Source: Rhodospirillales bacterium (GTDB lineage: Bacteria; Pseudomonadota; Alphaproteobacteria; Rhodospirillales; Defluviicoccaceae). From it: 64,000 bases of DNA. Below the pieces are notes generated by a model, which was not told the origin of the DNA, made no database searches, and was given only the letters and a program-made list of their open reading frames with translations. The stretch covers positions 1 through 64,000 of the forward strand of contig JADJRE010000005.1 of assembly GCA_016712375.1 (NCBI GenBank). Reading direction: 5' to 3'. Each line of letters starts with the position of its first letter. The stretch's first letter is position 1. Positions 18,624-28,249 of the stretch are shown piece after piece. The position numbers and the translations under genes are program-made.

Positions 18624-19388
18624 TCACGCGTCGACAGCCCTGACGCGGTCACCAATCAGCACATCGCCTGGCGCCACGACGGTGGCAAAGACGCCGCAGT
18701 CAGCGTGGCCGAAACCGCCCATTAAGCTGCGGGGGATGCTGAGGTCGCGCTTTCCGGTGCCTGGCTCTACGTTGGTGGCCGCACATCGCTCAATGCGCTG
18801 ATTTACACGGAGGCGAGCGCCGCCAAGCTGTATCTCCCGGCCGATCCAGCTGAACTCTTCCCACGGCCCTGCATCATCGATGTAGACGTTGGCGCGAAAG
18901 CGCAGCGGATCGATCGGCTGGCCGACCACGCGTTCAATATCCCGGATGCTGGCCAGACCAACGATCGATAGGCCGGGAGTTGCAAAATCGGACAACATCC
19001 GCCCATCCACCGCCCCGATCAACCGGGGTGGTGCAGCCACCTCGCTTTTCAGGTAGGCGCGGAAGAAGTCCTCGATCATTGCCCGTCCGATTGGTGTCGC
19101 GATCGCCCCTTGGGCAACTTGGCGGCCGTTTCGGTACACGGCGAGAATGCCTGCGGCCGCGTCGTAGCGAACGTCCAGAGCGGCAAGGCGTTCATGCCGA
19201 ACGAGCGTCGCGAAGTGGCTCTTCGACAACCATTCTGGACGCAGCGGATCGACATGGGCTGCGGAGAGCGCGAGAGCAAAGCTGCGATCCAGCGGCAGGC
19301 CTCCGCCCGGCTGCAGATGCGCATCGGCTAGTGCCTCGGCACTTAAACCCTTCACTGGGTAGCGGTAAAGCCCGGTGATGGACGCCAT
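18624..19388 (-). CDS. MOSC domain protein
   Basis: MOSC N-terminal beta-barrel plus MOSC domain, as in moco sulfurase C-termini and YcbX/YiiM proteins. The N-terminus ITGLYRYPVKGLSAE is the beta-barrel signature. The conserved Cys that binds the cofactor sulfur is in QRIERCAATNVEPGTG. 254 aa. Probably a molybdenum-cofactor-dependent or sulfur-carrier oxidoreductase component. No partner reductase is adjacent. Confidence 0.9.
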   Translation of the reverse strand: MASITGLYRYPVKGLSAEALADAHLQPGGGLPLDRSFALALSAAHVDPLRPEWLSKSHFATLVRHERLAALDVRYDAAAGILAVYRNGRQVAQGAIATPIGRAMIEDFFRAYLKSEVAAPPRLIGAVDGRMLSDFATPGLSIVGLASIRDIERVVGQPIDPLRFRANVYIDDAGPWEEFSWIGREIQLGGARLRVNQRIERCAATNVEPGTGKRDLSIPRSLMGGFGHADCGVFATVVAPGDVLIGDRVRAVDA

Positions 19389-19421
19389 GATTGTACACGC
19401 TCGCAGCAGTGGGCAAGGGTG

Positions 19422-19847
19422 TCAACCGACACTTCCGACTTCCTTGCATTTCACTGTAGCATCGGAGCCATTGTCGTCGTCACCCGGTACCGCCGCTGGG
19501 CGGCCGCGTGCCGCTGTCGGACGGGTTGCTACGGTCCCGACCCCGGCCAATTTGGCCTGCAGCTCGACGGCGCGCGCCGCCGCCGAGAAATGCCGATCGT
19601 CCACTGCTCTGCGGTATATCATCTCCAGCTTGCCGAGCAGAACGTCGACGTTACGGCAGTGCGCTTGTGCCGTCTCTCGCTGGATCTCGGTGATACGTGC
19701 GGCAATACGCGGGTGCCGCAGCAACCGGTAGCCCGCATTGCGCGCCGATGCCGGCGCATAGCCAGCCACCTTTGCCGCCAGCGAGGCATTGGCGCATTCG
19801 ATAAAGGAGCGGCAGAACCGCTCGTGCCTCGGCTTCAGGCGGCGCAT
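19422..19847 (-). CDS. Solitary terminase small subunit-like protein
   Basis: N-terminal half resembles Terminase_2 small subunits: KPRHERFCRSFIECANASLAAKVAGYAPASARNAGYRLLRHPRI, that is, a recognition HTH with the usual AGY step (shown here across residues 5-50). The central part is helical and the tail disordered. No large subunit, portal or capsid gene is near, so this is either a domesticated phage protein or a host HTH protein sharing the fold. It sits between copA and the MOSC gene on the same strand. Confidence 0.6.
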   Translation of the reverse strand: MRRLKPRHERFCRSFIECANASLAAKVAGYAPASARNAGYRLLRHPRIAARITEIQRETAQAHCRNVDVLLGKLEMIYRRAVDDRHFSAAARAVELQAKLAGVGTVATRPTAARGRPAAVPGDDDNGSDATVKCKEVGSVG

Positions 19848-19883
19848 AGCACCCTCAAGCTCGGTTTGGAAAGGAAAATAAGC

Positions 19884-22154
19884 CTAATCGACAGGCTTGT
19901 CAAGGGCGGCGCCATGCGCCCTGGGCCGCCAGCGACGTAACAGCAACGAGTTGCCAACGACGCAAGCCGAACTGAGCGCCATTGTCGCCCCGGCAAATGC
20001 CGGGCTGAGCAGACCAAACGCCGCCAGCGGCAGCCCGATGAGGTTATAAACGAAGGCCCAGAAAAGGTTCTGGCGAATCTTTGACCAAGTCGCGCGCGAT
20101 ACATCGAGCGCGGCGGGAACCAAACGGGGATCGGCACGCATCAGCGTCACGCCCGCGGTTTCCATCGCTACGTCCGTCCCGCTGCCGAGGGCAATACCGA
20201 CATCGGCCGCCGCGAGCGCCGGGGCGTCGTTGACGCCGTCGCCTACCATCGCGACCACTCGTCCCCGATGACGCAGTGCCTCCACCGCAGCAGCTTTCTT
20301 GTCCGGTCTCACGCCGCCGTGGACATCGTCGACACCGAGCTCGCGGCCGACAGCGGCGGCAATCCGTTCAGCGTCTCCAGAAAGCACTACCGTCTAGATT
20401 CCTCGCGCCCTTAGTTCGGCAATCGCCTCGCCCGCCTCCTGCCGCAAGGGATCGGCAAGAGCAGCAAGTCCCGCCATCTGGCCATCGACTGCCACTAGCA
20501 CCGCCGACCGACCGGCCTCTTCGATGGCCGAAAGCTGCTGCAGCACGTTCTCAACGTCGACGCCCGAGGCGCGCATCAGCGCCTTATTGCCGATCAGAAC
20601 ACGCCGTCCATTCACTCGACCGCTAATTCCGAAACCCGGCTGAGCGCGAATTTGCTCACCGCGGCCCGCTGTGATGCCTGACCGCTCCGCATGCGCAAGA
20701 AAGGCGCGGGCCAGGGGGTGCTCGCTGCCCGCCTGCACCGCCGCTACAAGCGTCATTAACTCCCGCTCGTCAAGGCTGAACGCTGTAAGTGTCAACAACG
20801 CAGGCTGGCCGATGGTCAGCGTACCGGTCTTGTCAAAAACCACGGTGTCTACCCGATGCGCACGTTCAAGTGCGTCGACATCGCGGATCAGAACGCCGGC
20901 TCGCGCGGCGGCTCCAGTGCCGGCAACAAGCGCCGTCGGGGTAGCCAGACCTAACGCGCATGGACACGCAATAACCAGCACCGAAACCGCGGCGACCAAC
21001 GCCGGCTCCAGCGCTCCGGTAATTACCAGCCAGCCCGCGAAGGTCAGCAACGCTAGCGCGACGACCACGGGGACGAACACCGCGCTCACCCGGTCGACCA
21101 GCCGCTGCACCGGCGCCTTGCCGGTTTGTGCGCTCTCAACCAGCCTGATGATCCGCGCCAGTGTCGAGTCGGCGCCGACGGCTGTCGCGCGGAGCCGCAG
21201 CAGGCCATGGCCGTTGATCGAGCCGCCTATCACCATATCGCCGGGACGTTTCGGCACCGGCAGGCTTTCGCCGGTGATCAGCGACTCGTCGACTTCGCTC
21301 TCGCCATCCACAACGGCAGCATCAACCGGAACCCGTTCGCCTGGGCGAACGACAACGACGCCACCCACTGCTACTTGCTCGATCGGCACATCCTCGATCA
21401 TTCCATCGCGTTCTACGCGGGCAGTCTGGGGGCGGAGTGCCATCAGCTCGCGGATCGCTGCCGTGGTGCCGCGCTTGGCGCGCGTCTCGAGCCACTTGCC
21501 CGCCATCACCATGGTCAAGACGACGCCTGGGCCTTCGAAATAGAGATGACCCTGTGGCGCCTGGCCGCGGGGTGCCACCATCGCCATGCTGAAGCCCCAG
21601 GCAGCGGTGGTGCCCATCGCCACCAGCACGTCCATGTTGCCCGTGCGACTGAGCAGCGCTTTCCATGCGCCGCGATAGAAACGCCACCCGACAATGAGCT
21701 GTACCGGCGTTGCCAGCATCGCCTCTTGAAGAGGGCTTAAGCGCCAGGACAGGCCGAGCACATGCGCCAGCATCTGCAAAACCAGGGGCAGAGTGAACGC
21801 CAGTGCGAAAGCCAGCAGCAGCCGATTGTGGCGCTCGTTCCGCTGAAACTCTAAGTCTTGAGCGCGTTCTGCCGCGCCAATCGACGCGTCCGACCCGCGT
21901 ATGCTCGCACCGTAACCGGCATCTTCGACTGCCTCGAGCAGCGCCTCGGCACTGGTATCGGCGGGGAGCAGCGTCACGATCGCGCGCTCCAGCGCCAAGT
22001 TGACTTCTGCAGTCTCAACCCCCGGAGTGCGGCGAAGTGCCTTCTCGACGCGCACGGCACACGCCGCGCAGGTCATGCCGCGGATGTCGAGGGTAACGCT
22101 CTCTGCAATGGTTGGCGCCTCGGCCGATACGATTGCAGATACGTGTTTGTCCAT
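19884..22154 (-). CDS. copA: Copper-translocating P1B-type ATPase (in-frame TAG)
   Basis: Cu(+)-exporting ATPase. One HMA domain with GMTCAAC (residues about 26-32), the membrane metal site IACPCALGLATPTA near residue 398, the phosphorylation motif VVFDKTGTLT near 440 and the hinge MVGDGVNDAPALA near 635. A TAG at 20394-20396 interrupts LRARGI-stop-TVVLSGDAER, where a charged residue is usual; the frame is unchanged on both sides, so a single substitution is implied. Start MDKHVSAIVS at 22154; the frame is open to 22193. I see no clear CueR-type operator upstream. Confidence 0.93.
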
Positions 22155-22292
22155 CTTTGCCAACACCGTTCCGCCCGTTCGGGCACACGCCATCGTACAA
22201 GTCCGTGCAAGCGGATGACCATCACGATGACGGGGAGCTGTAGCGATGCCTGTTGCTCAACCAATCAGCAGTGATGCATTTGTGTGCAAACT

Positions 22293-22307
22293 GATGCGAA
22301 TGGCATC
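22293..22307. promoter_or_regulatory. Short palindrome upstream of urtA
   Basis: GATGC-GAATG-GCATC, a perfect 5-bp-arm palindrome about 105 bases upstream of the sigma-54-like element, where an activator of the NtrC type would bind. It is not a clear NtrC consensus. The arms are short, so chance is possible. Confidence 0.25.
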
Positions 22308-22409
22308 GGCTATTAACAAGGTGCCGGTTTAGCTCCTCGAGAGGTGGGCGAACCTCCAGGGAGGCGGTTCAGATATAGGCACAAGGCGGCCTGCAGCGCG
22401 AAGGCGTTG

Positions 22410-22426
22410 TTGGCCTTGTTCTTGCG
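22410..22426 (+). promoter_or_regulatory. Sigma-54 (RpoN)-type promoter candidate for urtA
   Basis: TTGGCCTTGTTCTTGCG places GG at 22412-22413 and GC at 22424-22425, the exact -24/-12 spacing of sigma-54 promoters. A transcript start near 22437 would give a leader of about 40 bases before the ATG at 22477. Urea transport operons are commonly under NtrC/sigma-54 nitrogen control, which fits. The match is by eye only. Confidence 0.45.
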
Positions 22427-22476
22427 TACGGCAGGCCGGTGCCAAACGGCGCCCGATTGCACGAGGAGTGTTCAAG

Positions 22477-23769
22477 ATGAAGAAGACTTTAGCCGCGCTC
22501 GGCGTGGCCGGAATACTGCTGTCCGGCGGTCTCAGCCGCGCCGAGGCACAAGAAACCATTAAGGTTGGGGTGTTGCACTCGCTCTCCGGGACGATGGCGA
22601 TCAGCGAGACGACGCTGAAGGACGTCATGCTGATGTTGGTCGAGGACCAGAACAAGAAGGGTGGCCTGCTCGGCAAGAAGCTGGAACCCGTAGTCGTCGA
22701 TCCCGCATCCAACTGGCCGCTGTTTGCCGAAAAGGCGCGCGAGTTGCTGCAAAAGGACAAGGTTGCCGCCGTTTTCGGTTGCTGGACCTCGGTGTCGCGG
22801 AAGTCGGTGCTGCCGGTATTCGAGGAACTGAACGGCCTGCTGTTCTATCCCGTGCAATATGAAGGCGAAGAGAGCTCCCGAAACGTTTTCTATACCGGCG
22901 CCGCGCCGAACCAGCAGGCAATTCCGGCGGTCGAGTATCTGATGAGCGCGGAGGGTGGCGGTGCCCAACGCTGGGTGCTGCTCGGCACCGACTATGTCTA
23001 TCCGCGGACGACGAACAAAATCTTGCGCGCCTTTCTGAAATCGAAGGGCGTCGCGGAAGCCGACATCATGGAGAACTACACTCCCTTCGGCCATTCCGAC
23101 TGGCAAACGATCGTCGCCGACGTCAAGAAGTTCGCTTCGGCTGGCAAGAAAACGGCGGTCGTCTCGACCATCAACGGCGACGCCAACGTCCCCTTCTATA
23201 AGGAATTGGCAAACCAGGGCATCAAGGCGGACGAGATTCCAGTGGTTGCGTTTTCCGTTGGCGAAGAAGAGCTGGCCGGTATCGACACTGCGCCTCTGGT
23301 CGGCCATCTCGCCGCCTGGAACTATTTCATGAGCGTCGACACGCCGGCGAACAAGGACTTCATCAAGAACTGGCATGCGTTCATCAAGAATCCGAAGCGG
23401 GTCACAAACGACCCGATGGAGGCGCATTTCATCGGCTTCAACATGTGGGTGCAAGCGGTGCAGCAGGCCGGCACCACCAACGTCGACGCCGTCCGCCAAG
23501 CCATGTACGGCCAGAAGGTGAAGAACCTGACTGGTGGTACCGCGGAGATGCACGTTAACCACCACCTGTCGAAGCCGGTGCTCATCGGCGAGATCCAGCC
23601 GAATGGCCAGTTCCAGGTCGTTTGGCAGACCAAAGGCGAGGTGGTCGGTGACGCCTGGTCAAACTTCATCCCGGAGAGTGCCAAGCTGACCGCCGACTGG
23701 ACCTACCCGTGGGTCTGCGGGAACTGTGAGAAGCCGAAGTTCGGTGCCGCCGTGCCGGCCGGTCTGTAG
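22477..23769 (+). CDS. urtA: Urea ABC transporter substrate-binding protein UrtA
   Basis: Periplasmic urea-binding protein of the HAAT/LivK-like family. A signal peptide (MKKTLAALGVAGILLSGGLSRAEA, shown here as residues 1-24) precedes QETIKVGVLHSLSGTMAIS. UrtA hallmarks include VFGCWTSVSRKSVLPVFEE, LFYPVQYEGEE and HLSKPVLIGEI. ATG at 22477 chosen because ACGAGGAG sits eight bases upstream; a GTG at 22468 is also in frame. 430 aa, intact. First gene of urtABCDE. Confidence 0.97.
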   Translation: MKKTLAALGVAGILLSGGLSRAEAQETIKVGVLHSLSGTMAISETTLKDVMLMLVEDQNKKGGLLGKKLEPVVVDPASNWPLFAEKARELLQKDKVAAVFGCWTSVSRKSVLPVFEELNGLLFYPVQYEGEESSRNVFYTGAAPNQQAIPAVEYLMSAEGGGAQRWVLLGTDYVYPRTTNKILRAFLKSKGVAEADIMENYTPFGHSDWQTIVADVKKFASAGKKTAVVSTINGDANVPFYKELANQGIKADEIPVVAFSVGEEELAGIDTAPLVGHLAAWNYFMSVDTPANKDFIKNWHAFIKNPKRVTNDPMEAHFIGFNMWVQAVQQAGTTNVDAVRQAMYGQKVKNLTGGTAEMHVNHHLSKPVLIGEIQPNGQFQVVWQTKGEVVGDAWSNFIPESAKLTADWTYPWVCGNCEKPKFGAAVPAGL

Positions 23770-23821
23770 GACGATCACCGCCTGGCGAAGGAACTGACAT
23801 GTCCGCGGGTTTGATGCGCTC

Positions 23822-25531
23822 TTGCTGGCGAGGTTTTACTTTCGCTCGCAAAAAGGCGCGGGATGGAGACAACCACCTGGGTTTCTCCGTCCGACCTGCG
23901 CCGGTTGGTCGACAGCGGCGGCCCTGCGCGCCGGGGTCGCCGTCGTTCTCTGTGCAATAAGTCTTGTGGTGGCTCGGACTGCGGCCGCGACAGAGTTGGA
24001 GGCGTTGGTGCAGCAACTCGCCGACGGTGACTTTGCTGCCAAGATTGCCGCCGTCGAGGCGCTGGCGGCAACCGGCGATCCGCGCTCCGTACCGGTGCTC
24101 GATGCGATGATCGCCGGGCGACTGGCAGTTCGCTCGGCTGACCGCCGAGTGTTGATCACCGAGCCGCGGGGCCTCGTTCTGCTGCTGATAGACCCCCTGA
24201 CGGAGGTCGAGATCGGCGAGGCGGAGAAAGCGGCGGTGGAGCCGATTACCGTCAACAACAGGCTGCGCGGCGCATTGCGTGGCGCCTTAGGCGGCCTCAC
24301 TCTGCTGAGCCCCAGCGCCGACCGACGTCGGGAGGCGGCGGACGCTGTTTTCCGGACACGCGAAATGGCTCTTCTGCCACTGCTGGAAAAGGCGATAGCG
24401 CGCGAGACGGACGATAGCGTGCGTAAGCGGATGCAGCGCGCGGTGGCGGCGGTGCAGGCACAGTCCTCCGCCGATGCAGGGCAGCGGTCGACGGCCATTG
24501 CCGTTCTCGCTGACTTCGCCGATCCCGACGTGCGCTCGCTCCTGGCCGGCATCGCTGCCGCCGACGCCGATCCGGCGGTGCGCGCCGCTGCCCTCGAAGT
24601 GCAGCAGCGGGTCGAGCAGCGGCTAGCGATCTGGGGGGTGCTGGGCAACGTCTTCCAGGGGATAAGCCTCGGCTCGGTATTGCTGCTCGCGGCCGTCGGC
24701 CTCGCCATCACCTTCGGCGTGATGGGGGTGATCAACATGGCGCACGGCGAGATGGTGATGCTGGGCGCTTACACCACCTTTGTTGTCCAGGATCTGTTCC
24801 GCACGCATGCGCCGGCCGCCTTCGACGTTTCGGTGCTGGTGGCGATTCCGGCGGCGTTCGTTGTCACAGCCCTGATCGGCATTGCCATCGAGCGCGGCAT
24901 CATCCGCTTTCTGTACGGCCGGCCGCTGGAGACGCTGCTCGCCACCTGGGGGCTAAGCCTGGTTCTGCAGCAGGCGGTCCGCACGATCTTTGGCCCGAGC
25001 AACCGCGAAGTGGGCAACCCTTCGTGGATGAGCGGCGCACTCGACCTGGGCGTGCTGACACTCACCTACAACCGCATCTGGATCATCGTCTTCAGCGCCA
25101 TCGTCTTCGCCGCGCTGATGCTGCTGATCCGCGCCTCGGCGTTCGGCCTGGAGATGCGCGCCGTCACCCAGAACCGGCGAATGGCCGCGGCGATGGGAAT
25201 TCGCACCGGCCGCGTCGACGCGCTGACCTTCGGACTGGGATCTGGAATCGCTGGCATCGCCGGGGTGGCGCTCAGCCAGATCGACAACGTCAGTCCCAAC
25301 CTGGGCCAGTCCTACATCATCGACAGCTTCATGGTGGTGGTGTTTGGCGGTGTCGGCAATCTCTGGGGGACACTGGTCGGTGCGCTCAGCCTTGGGTTGG
25401 CCAACAAGTTCCTGGAGCCTTACGCCGGCGCGGTGCTGGCAAAGATCTTCATCCTCGTCGCCATCATCCTGTTCATTCAGAAGCGGCCGCGCGGTCTGTT
25501 CGCGTTGAAGGGCCGGGCGGTGGAGAACTGA
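23822..25531 (+). CDS. urtB: Urea ABC transporter permease UrtB
   Basis: LivH-like permease with the extra N-terminal periplasmic domain typical of UrtB. After a signal-like segment (VAVVLCAISLVVARTAAA), residues about 60-255 form a helical HEAT-like domain. The membrane part starts near residue 270 (FQGISLGSVLLLAAVGLAI) with the family GVMGVINMAHGEMVMLGAYT. The start is uncertain: TTG at 23822 opens this frame, while an ATG at 23799 is in another frame and would need an indel in between, perhaps at the AAAAA run near 23851. Confidence 0.93.
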   Translation: MLARFYFRSQKGAGWRQPPGFLRPTCAGWSTAAALRAGVAVVLCAISLVVARTAAATELEALVQQLADGDFAAKIAAVEALAATGDPRSVPVLDAMIAGRLAVRSADRRVLITEPRGLVLLLIDPLTEVEIGEAEKAAVEPITVNNRLRGALRGALGGLTLLSPSADRRREAADAVFRTREMALLPLLEKAIARETDDSVRKRMQRAVAAVQAQSSADAGQRSTAIAVLADFADPDVRSLLAGIAAADADPAVRAAALEVQQRVEQRLAIWGVLGNVFQGISLGSVLLLAAVGLAITFGVMGVINMAHGEMVMLGAYTTFVVQDLFRTHAPAAFDVSVLVAIPAAFVVTALIGIAIERGIIRFLYGRPLETLLATWGLSLVLQQAVRTIFGPSNREVGNPSWMSGALDLGVLTLTYNRIWIIVFSAIVFAALMLLIRASAFGLEMRAVTQNRRMAAAMGIRTGRVDALTFGLGSGIAGIAGVALSQIDNVSPNLGQSYIIDSFMVVVFGGVGNLWGTLVGALSLGLANKFLEPYAGAVLAKIFILVAIILFIQKRPRGLFALKGRAVEN

Positions 25532-25534
25532 GGC

Positions 25535-26684
25535 ATGGCTACTCCCCTCCCGCGTGGCTTCGGCCTGTTGCACGGCAACCGCACCGCCGCCGTCACCATC
25601 GGCCTGCTGCTCGTGGCCGCGGTGCTGGTTCCGGTGCTCAACCTTGCCACCGACACCGGCTCGCCGCTGCACGTGCCGACCTGGGTGGTAAGTCTCATCG
25701 GCAAATACCTGTGCTTCGCCTTGCTGGCGCTGAGCGTTGATCTGATCTGGGGTTTCTGCGGCATCCTGAGTCTCGGTCATGGAGCTTTCTTCGCGCTCGG
25801 AGGCTACGCCATTGGCATGCATCTGATGCGCGAGATCGGCAGCCGCGGGGTCTACGGCAACCCGCTGCTGCCCGACTTCATGGTGTTCCTCAACTGGACT
25901 GAGCTGCCGTGGTACTGGCGCGGATTCGACTCGTTCCCCTTCGCGCTGCTGATGGTGGTCGCTGTCCCGGGTCTGCTGGCCTTCGTCTTCGGCTGGTTCG
26001 CCTTCCGCTCGCGGGTAACCGGCGTCTATTTCTCGATCATCAGCCAGGCGCTGACCTTCGCGCTGATGCTGGCGTTCTTCCGCAACGACATGGGCTTCGG
26101 CGGCAACAACGGGCTTACCGACTTCAAGACGGTGTTGGGGTTCGACCTGCAGGACGACCGGACCCGGGCCGCGCTGTTCGCGCTCACAGCGCTCAGTCTC
26201 GCCGCCGCCTACGCCTGCTGTCGAGCGATCGTCGCCTCCCGGCTCGGCAAGGTCCTGGTGGCGGTCAGGGACGCCGAGAGCCGGGTGCGCTTCCTCGGTT
26301 ACCGCGTCGAGATACTACAAGCTGTTCGTGTTCGTGTTCTCGGCAATGCTGGCGGGCATCGCTGGCGCCCTGTACGTGCCGCAGGTCGGCATCATCAATC
26401 CGTCCGAGTTCGCGCCGGCGAATTCAATCGAGATCGTCATCTGGGTGGCGATCGGCGGGCGGGGGACGCTGCACGGCGCCATTCTCGGGGCCATCCTGGT
26501 CAATTACCTGAAGACCTGGTTTACCGGCGCCATCCCGGAATTGTGGCTGTTCGCCCTCGGCGGGCTGTTCATCGCCGTCACCCTGCTGCTGCCAAAGGGG
26601 ATCATCGGCCTGACCGACCGGCTGCGTCGGCCACACCCTCCAGAAGGCAGCACCAGCCCGGTCGCGGAAAACACAGCGCCATGA
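25535..26684 (+). CDS. urtC: Urea ABC transporter permease UrtC (frameshifted)
   Basis: LivM-like permease. Membrane segments run from VTIGLLLVAAVLVPVLNLA; DLIWGFCGILSLGHGAFFALGG and TGVYFSIISQALTFALMLAF are LivM signatures. One extra base near 26315 breaks the frame: RVEILQAV should read as RVE, then YKLFVFVFSAMLAGIAGAL in the next frame, which continues to a stop overlapping urtD as ATGA. Because of the shift the first frame reads on into urtD, giving a false fusion of 638 codons. About 380 aa corrected. Confidence 0.93.
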
Positions 26685-27451
26685 GCAGCGAAGTGCACGC
26701 GCGACCGGAGAAGCACGACACCATCCTTTATCTCGATGGCGTCTCGGTCAGCTTCGACGGCTTCAAGGCGCTGAACCGGTTGAGCCTCTACATCGTCGCT
26801 GGCGAACTCAGAGCGATCATCGGCCCGAACGGCGCCGGCAAAACGACGATGATGGATGTCGTCACCGGCAAGACCAAACCCAACGAGGGCGAGGTGTACT
26901 TCAACGGCGGCATCGATCTGACCAAGCTCGACGAGGCGCACATTGCCAATCTCGGCATCGGCCGCAAATTTCAGAAGCCGACGGTGTTCGACAACCACAC
27001 CGTCCTCGACAATCTCGAACTGGCGGCCGCCGACAGTCGCGGTGTCTTCGCCTCGCTGTTTTTTCGGCTTACCGCCGTTCAGCGTGATCGGATCGACCAC
27101 GTGCTGGAGAAGGTCTCGCTGACCGGCCAGCGGCATCGGCCGGCCGGCGCGCTATCACATGGGCAGAAGCAGTGGCTGGAGATCGGCATGCTGTTGATGC
27201 AGGATCCGGATCTGCTGCTAATCGACGAGCCGGCAGCGGGAATGACCGACGCCGAGACGGAAGCGACTGCGGTGTTGCTGAAAGAGATCGTCAGGGACCA
27301 CTCGGTGGTGGTGGTGGAGCACGATATGGCGTTTGTCCGCGCGCTCGACTGCCCGGTCACCGTGCTGCACGAAGGCAGGGTGCTGGCCGGTGGCTCACTG
27401 GACGTGGTGCAGGCGAACCAGCAGGTGATCGAAGTGTATCTCGGGCGATGA
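26681..27451 (+). CDS. urtD: Urea ABC transporter ATP-binding protein UrtD
   Basis: LivG-like ATPase. Walker A GPNGAGKTTMMDVVTG, signature LSHGQKQWLEIGMLL, Walker B LLLIDEPAAGMTD and the switch His in VVVEHDMAFV. 256 aa. The ATG overlaps the urtC stop by 4 bp. A palindromic repeat separates it from urtE. Confidence 0.96.
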   Translation: MSSEVHARPEKHDTILYLDGVSVSFDGFKALNRLSLYIVAGELRAIIGPNGAGKTTMMDVVTGKTKPNEGEVYFNGGIDLTKLDEAHIANLGIGRKFQKPTVFDNHTVLDNLELAAADSRGVFASLFFRLTAVQRDRIDHVLEKVSLTGQRHRPAGALSHGQKQWLEIGMLLMQDPDLLLIDEPAAGMTDAETEATAVLLKEIVRDHSVVVVEHDMAFVRALDCPVTVLHEGRVLAGGSLDVVQANQQVIEVYLGR

Positions 27452-27474
27452 AGAGAGACATGGAGGCAAGCCGT

Positions 27475-27545
27475 CCCCTCACCCCGACCCTCTCCCGCTC
27501 GCGGCAGAGGGAGGGGCCCGCCGCGAAGCGGTTGGAGGGTGAGGG
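27475..27545. repeat. Palindromic intergenic repeat, copy 1 (urtD-urtE)
   Basis: Begins CCCCTCACCCCGACCCTCTC and ends with the complementary GGAGGGTGAGGG, so the unit can fold into a long GC-rich hairpin. The same ends occur at 29461-29561 and 32814-32896. It fills the otherwise unusual gap between urtD and urtE. Looks like a REP/MITE-type element; it could attenuate or stabilise the polycistronic mRNA. Confidence 0.75.
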
Positions 27546-27554
27546 CCTTCCGCG

Positions 27555-28249
27555 ATGCTGAGCGTCGAGCGGATCGACCTATTCTACGGCGCCAGCCAGG
27601 CATTGCGGGGCGTCAGCCTGACGGCGGCGAAGGACGCGGTGACCTGCGTCATGGGCCGCAACGGCGTCGGCAAGACCAGCCTGATGCGGGCGATCGTCGG
27701 CCAGCAGCCGATCCGGTCCGGACGCATCACCTGGGAGGGCGTCGACATCACCCGCATGCCCACCTACGAGCGCGCGGCGCACGGTATCGCCTTCGTCCCA
27801 CAGGGGCGCGAAATCTTCCCGCTGCTCACCGTCGAGGAAAACCTGCAGACCGGCTTCGCCGCCATCCGCGCGCGCTGCGGCACGTGCCGGATGAGATCTT
27901 CGAGCTGTTTCCCGTGTTGCGCGACATGCTGAGCCGGCGCGGCGGCGACCTCTCCGGCGGCCAGCAGCAGCAGCTGGCCATCGCCCGGGCGCTGGTGACG
28001 CGGCCGCGCCTGCTGGTGCTGGACGAGCCGACCGAGGGCATCCAGCCGTCGATCATCAAGGATATCGAGCGCGTCATCCGGCTGTTGGTCTCGCGCGGCA
28101 ACCTCGCCATTCTGCTGGTCGAGCAGTACTTCGATTTCGCCCGGCGACTGGCGAATTCCTACGCGGTGCTCGATCGCGGCGAGGTCGTTGCCGCCGGACG
28201 CGGCGACGAGATGGTGGAAGCCGATGTACGACGCCACCTCACCGTCTGA
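27555..28249 (+). CDS. urtE: Urea ABC transporter ATP-binding protein UrtE (frameshifted)
   Basis: LivF-like ATPase. Walker A is MGRNGVGKTSLMRAIVG, the Q-loop region GIAFVPQGREIFP, the signature DLSGGQQQQLAIARALV and Walker B LLVLDEPTEGIQPS. The frame changes within the GCGCGCGC run near 27875 (NLQTGFAAIRA, then LRHVPDEIFELFPVL). One indel in a GC repeat is inferred, so about 231 aa. Its end overlaps the ureD start, tying the transporter and urease operons together. Confidence 0.94.

Noticed and set aside
25535..27451. Apparent urtC-urtD fusion protein of 638 codons
   Set aside because: Residues after about 260 until the urtD ATG are nonsense (HHQSVRVRAGEFNRD) while the true UrtC C-terminus is in the next frame; a one-base insertion makes the false fusion.
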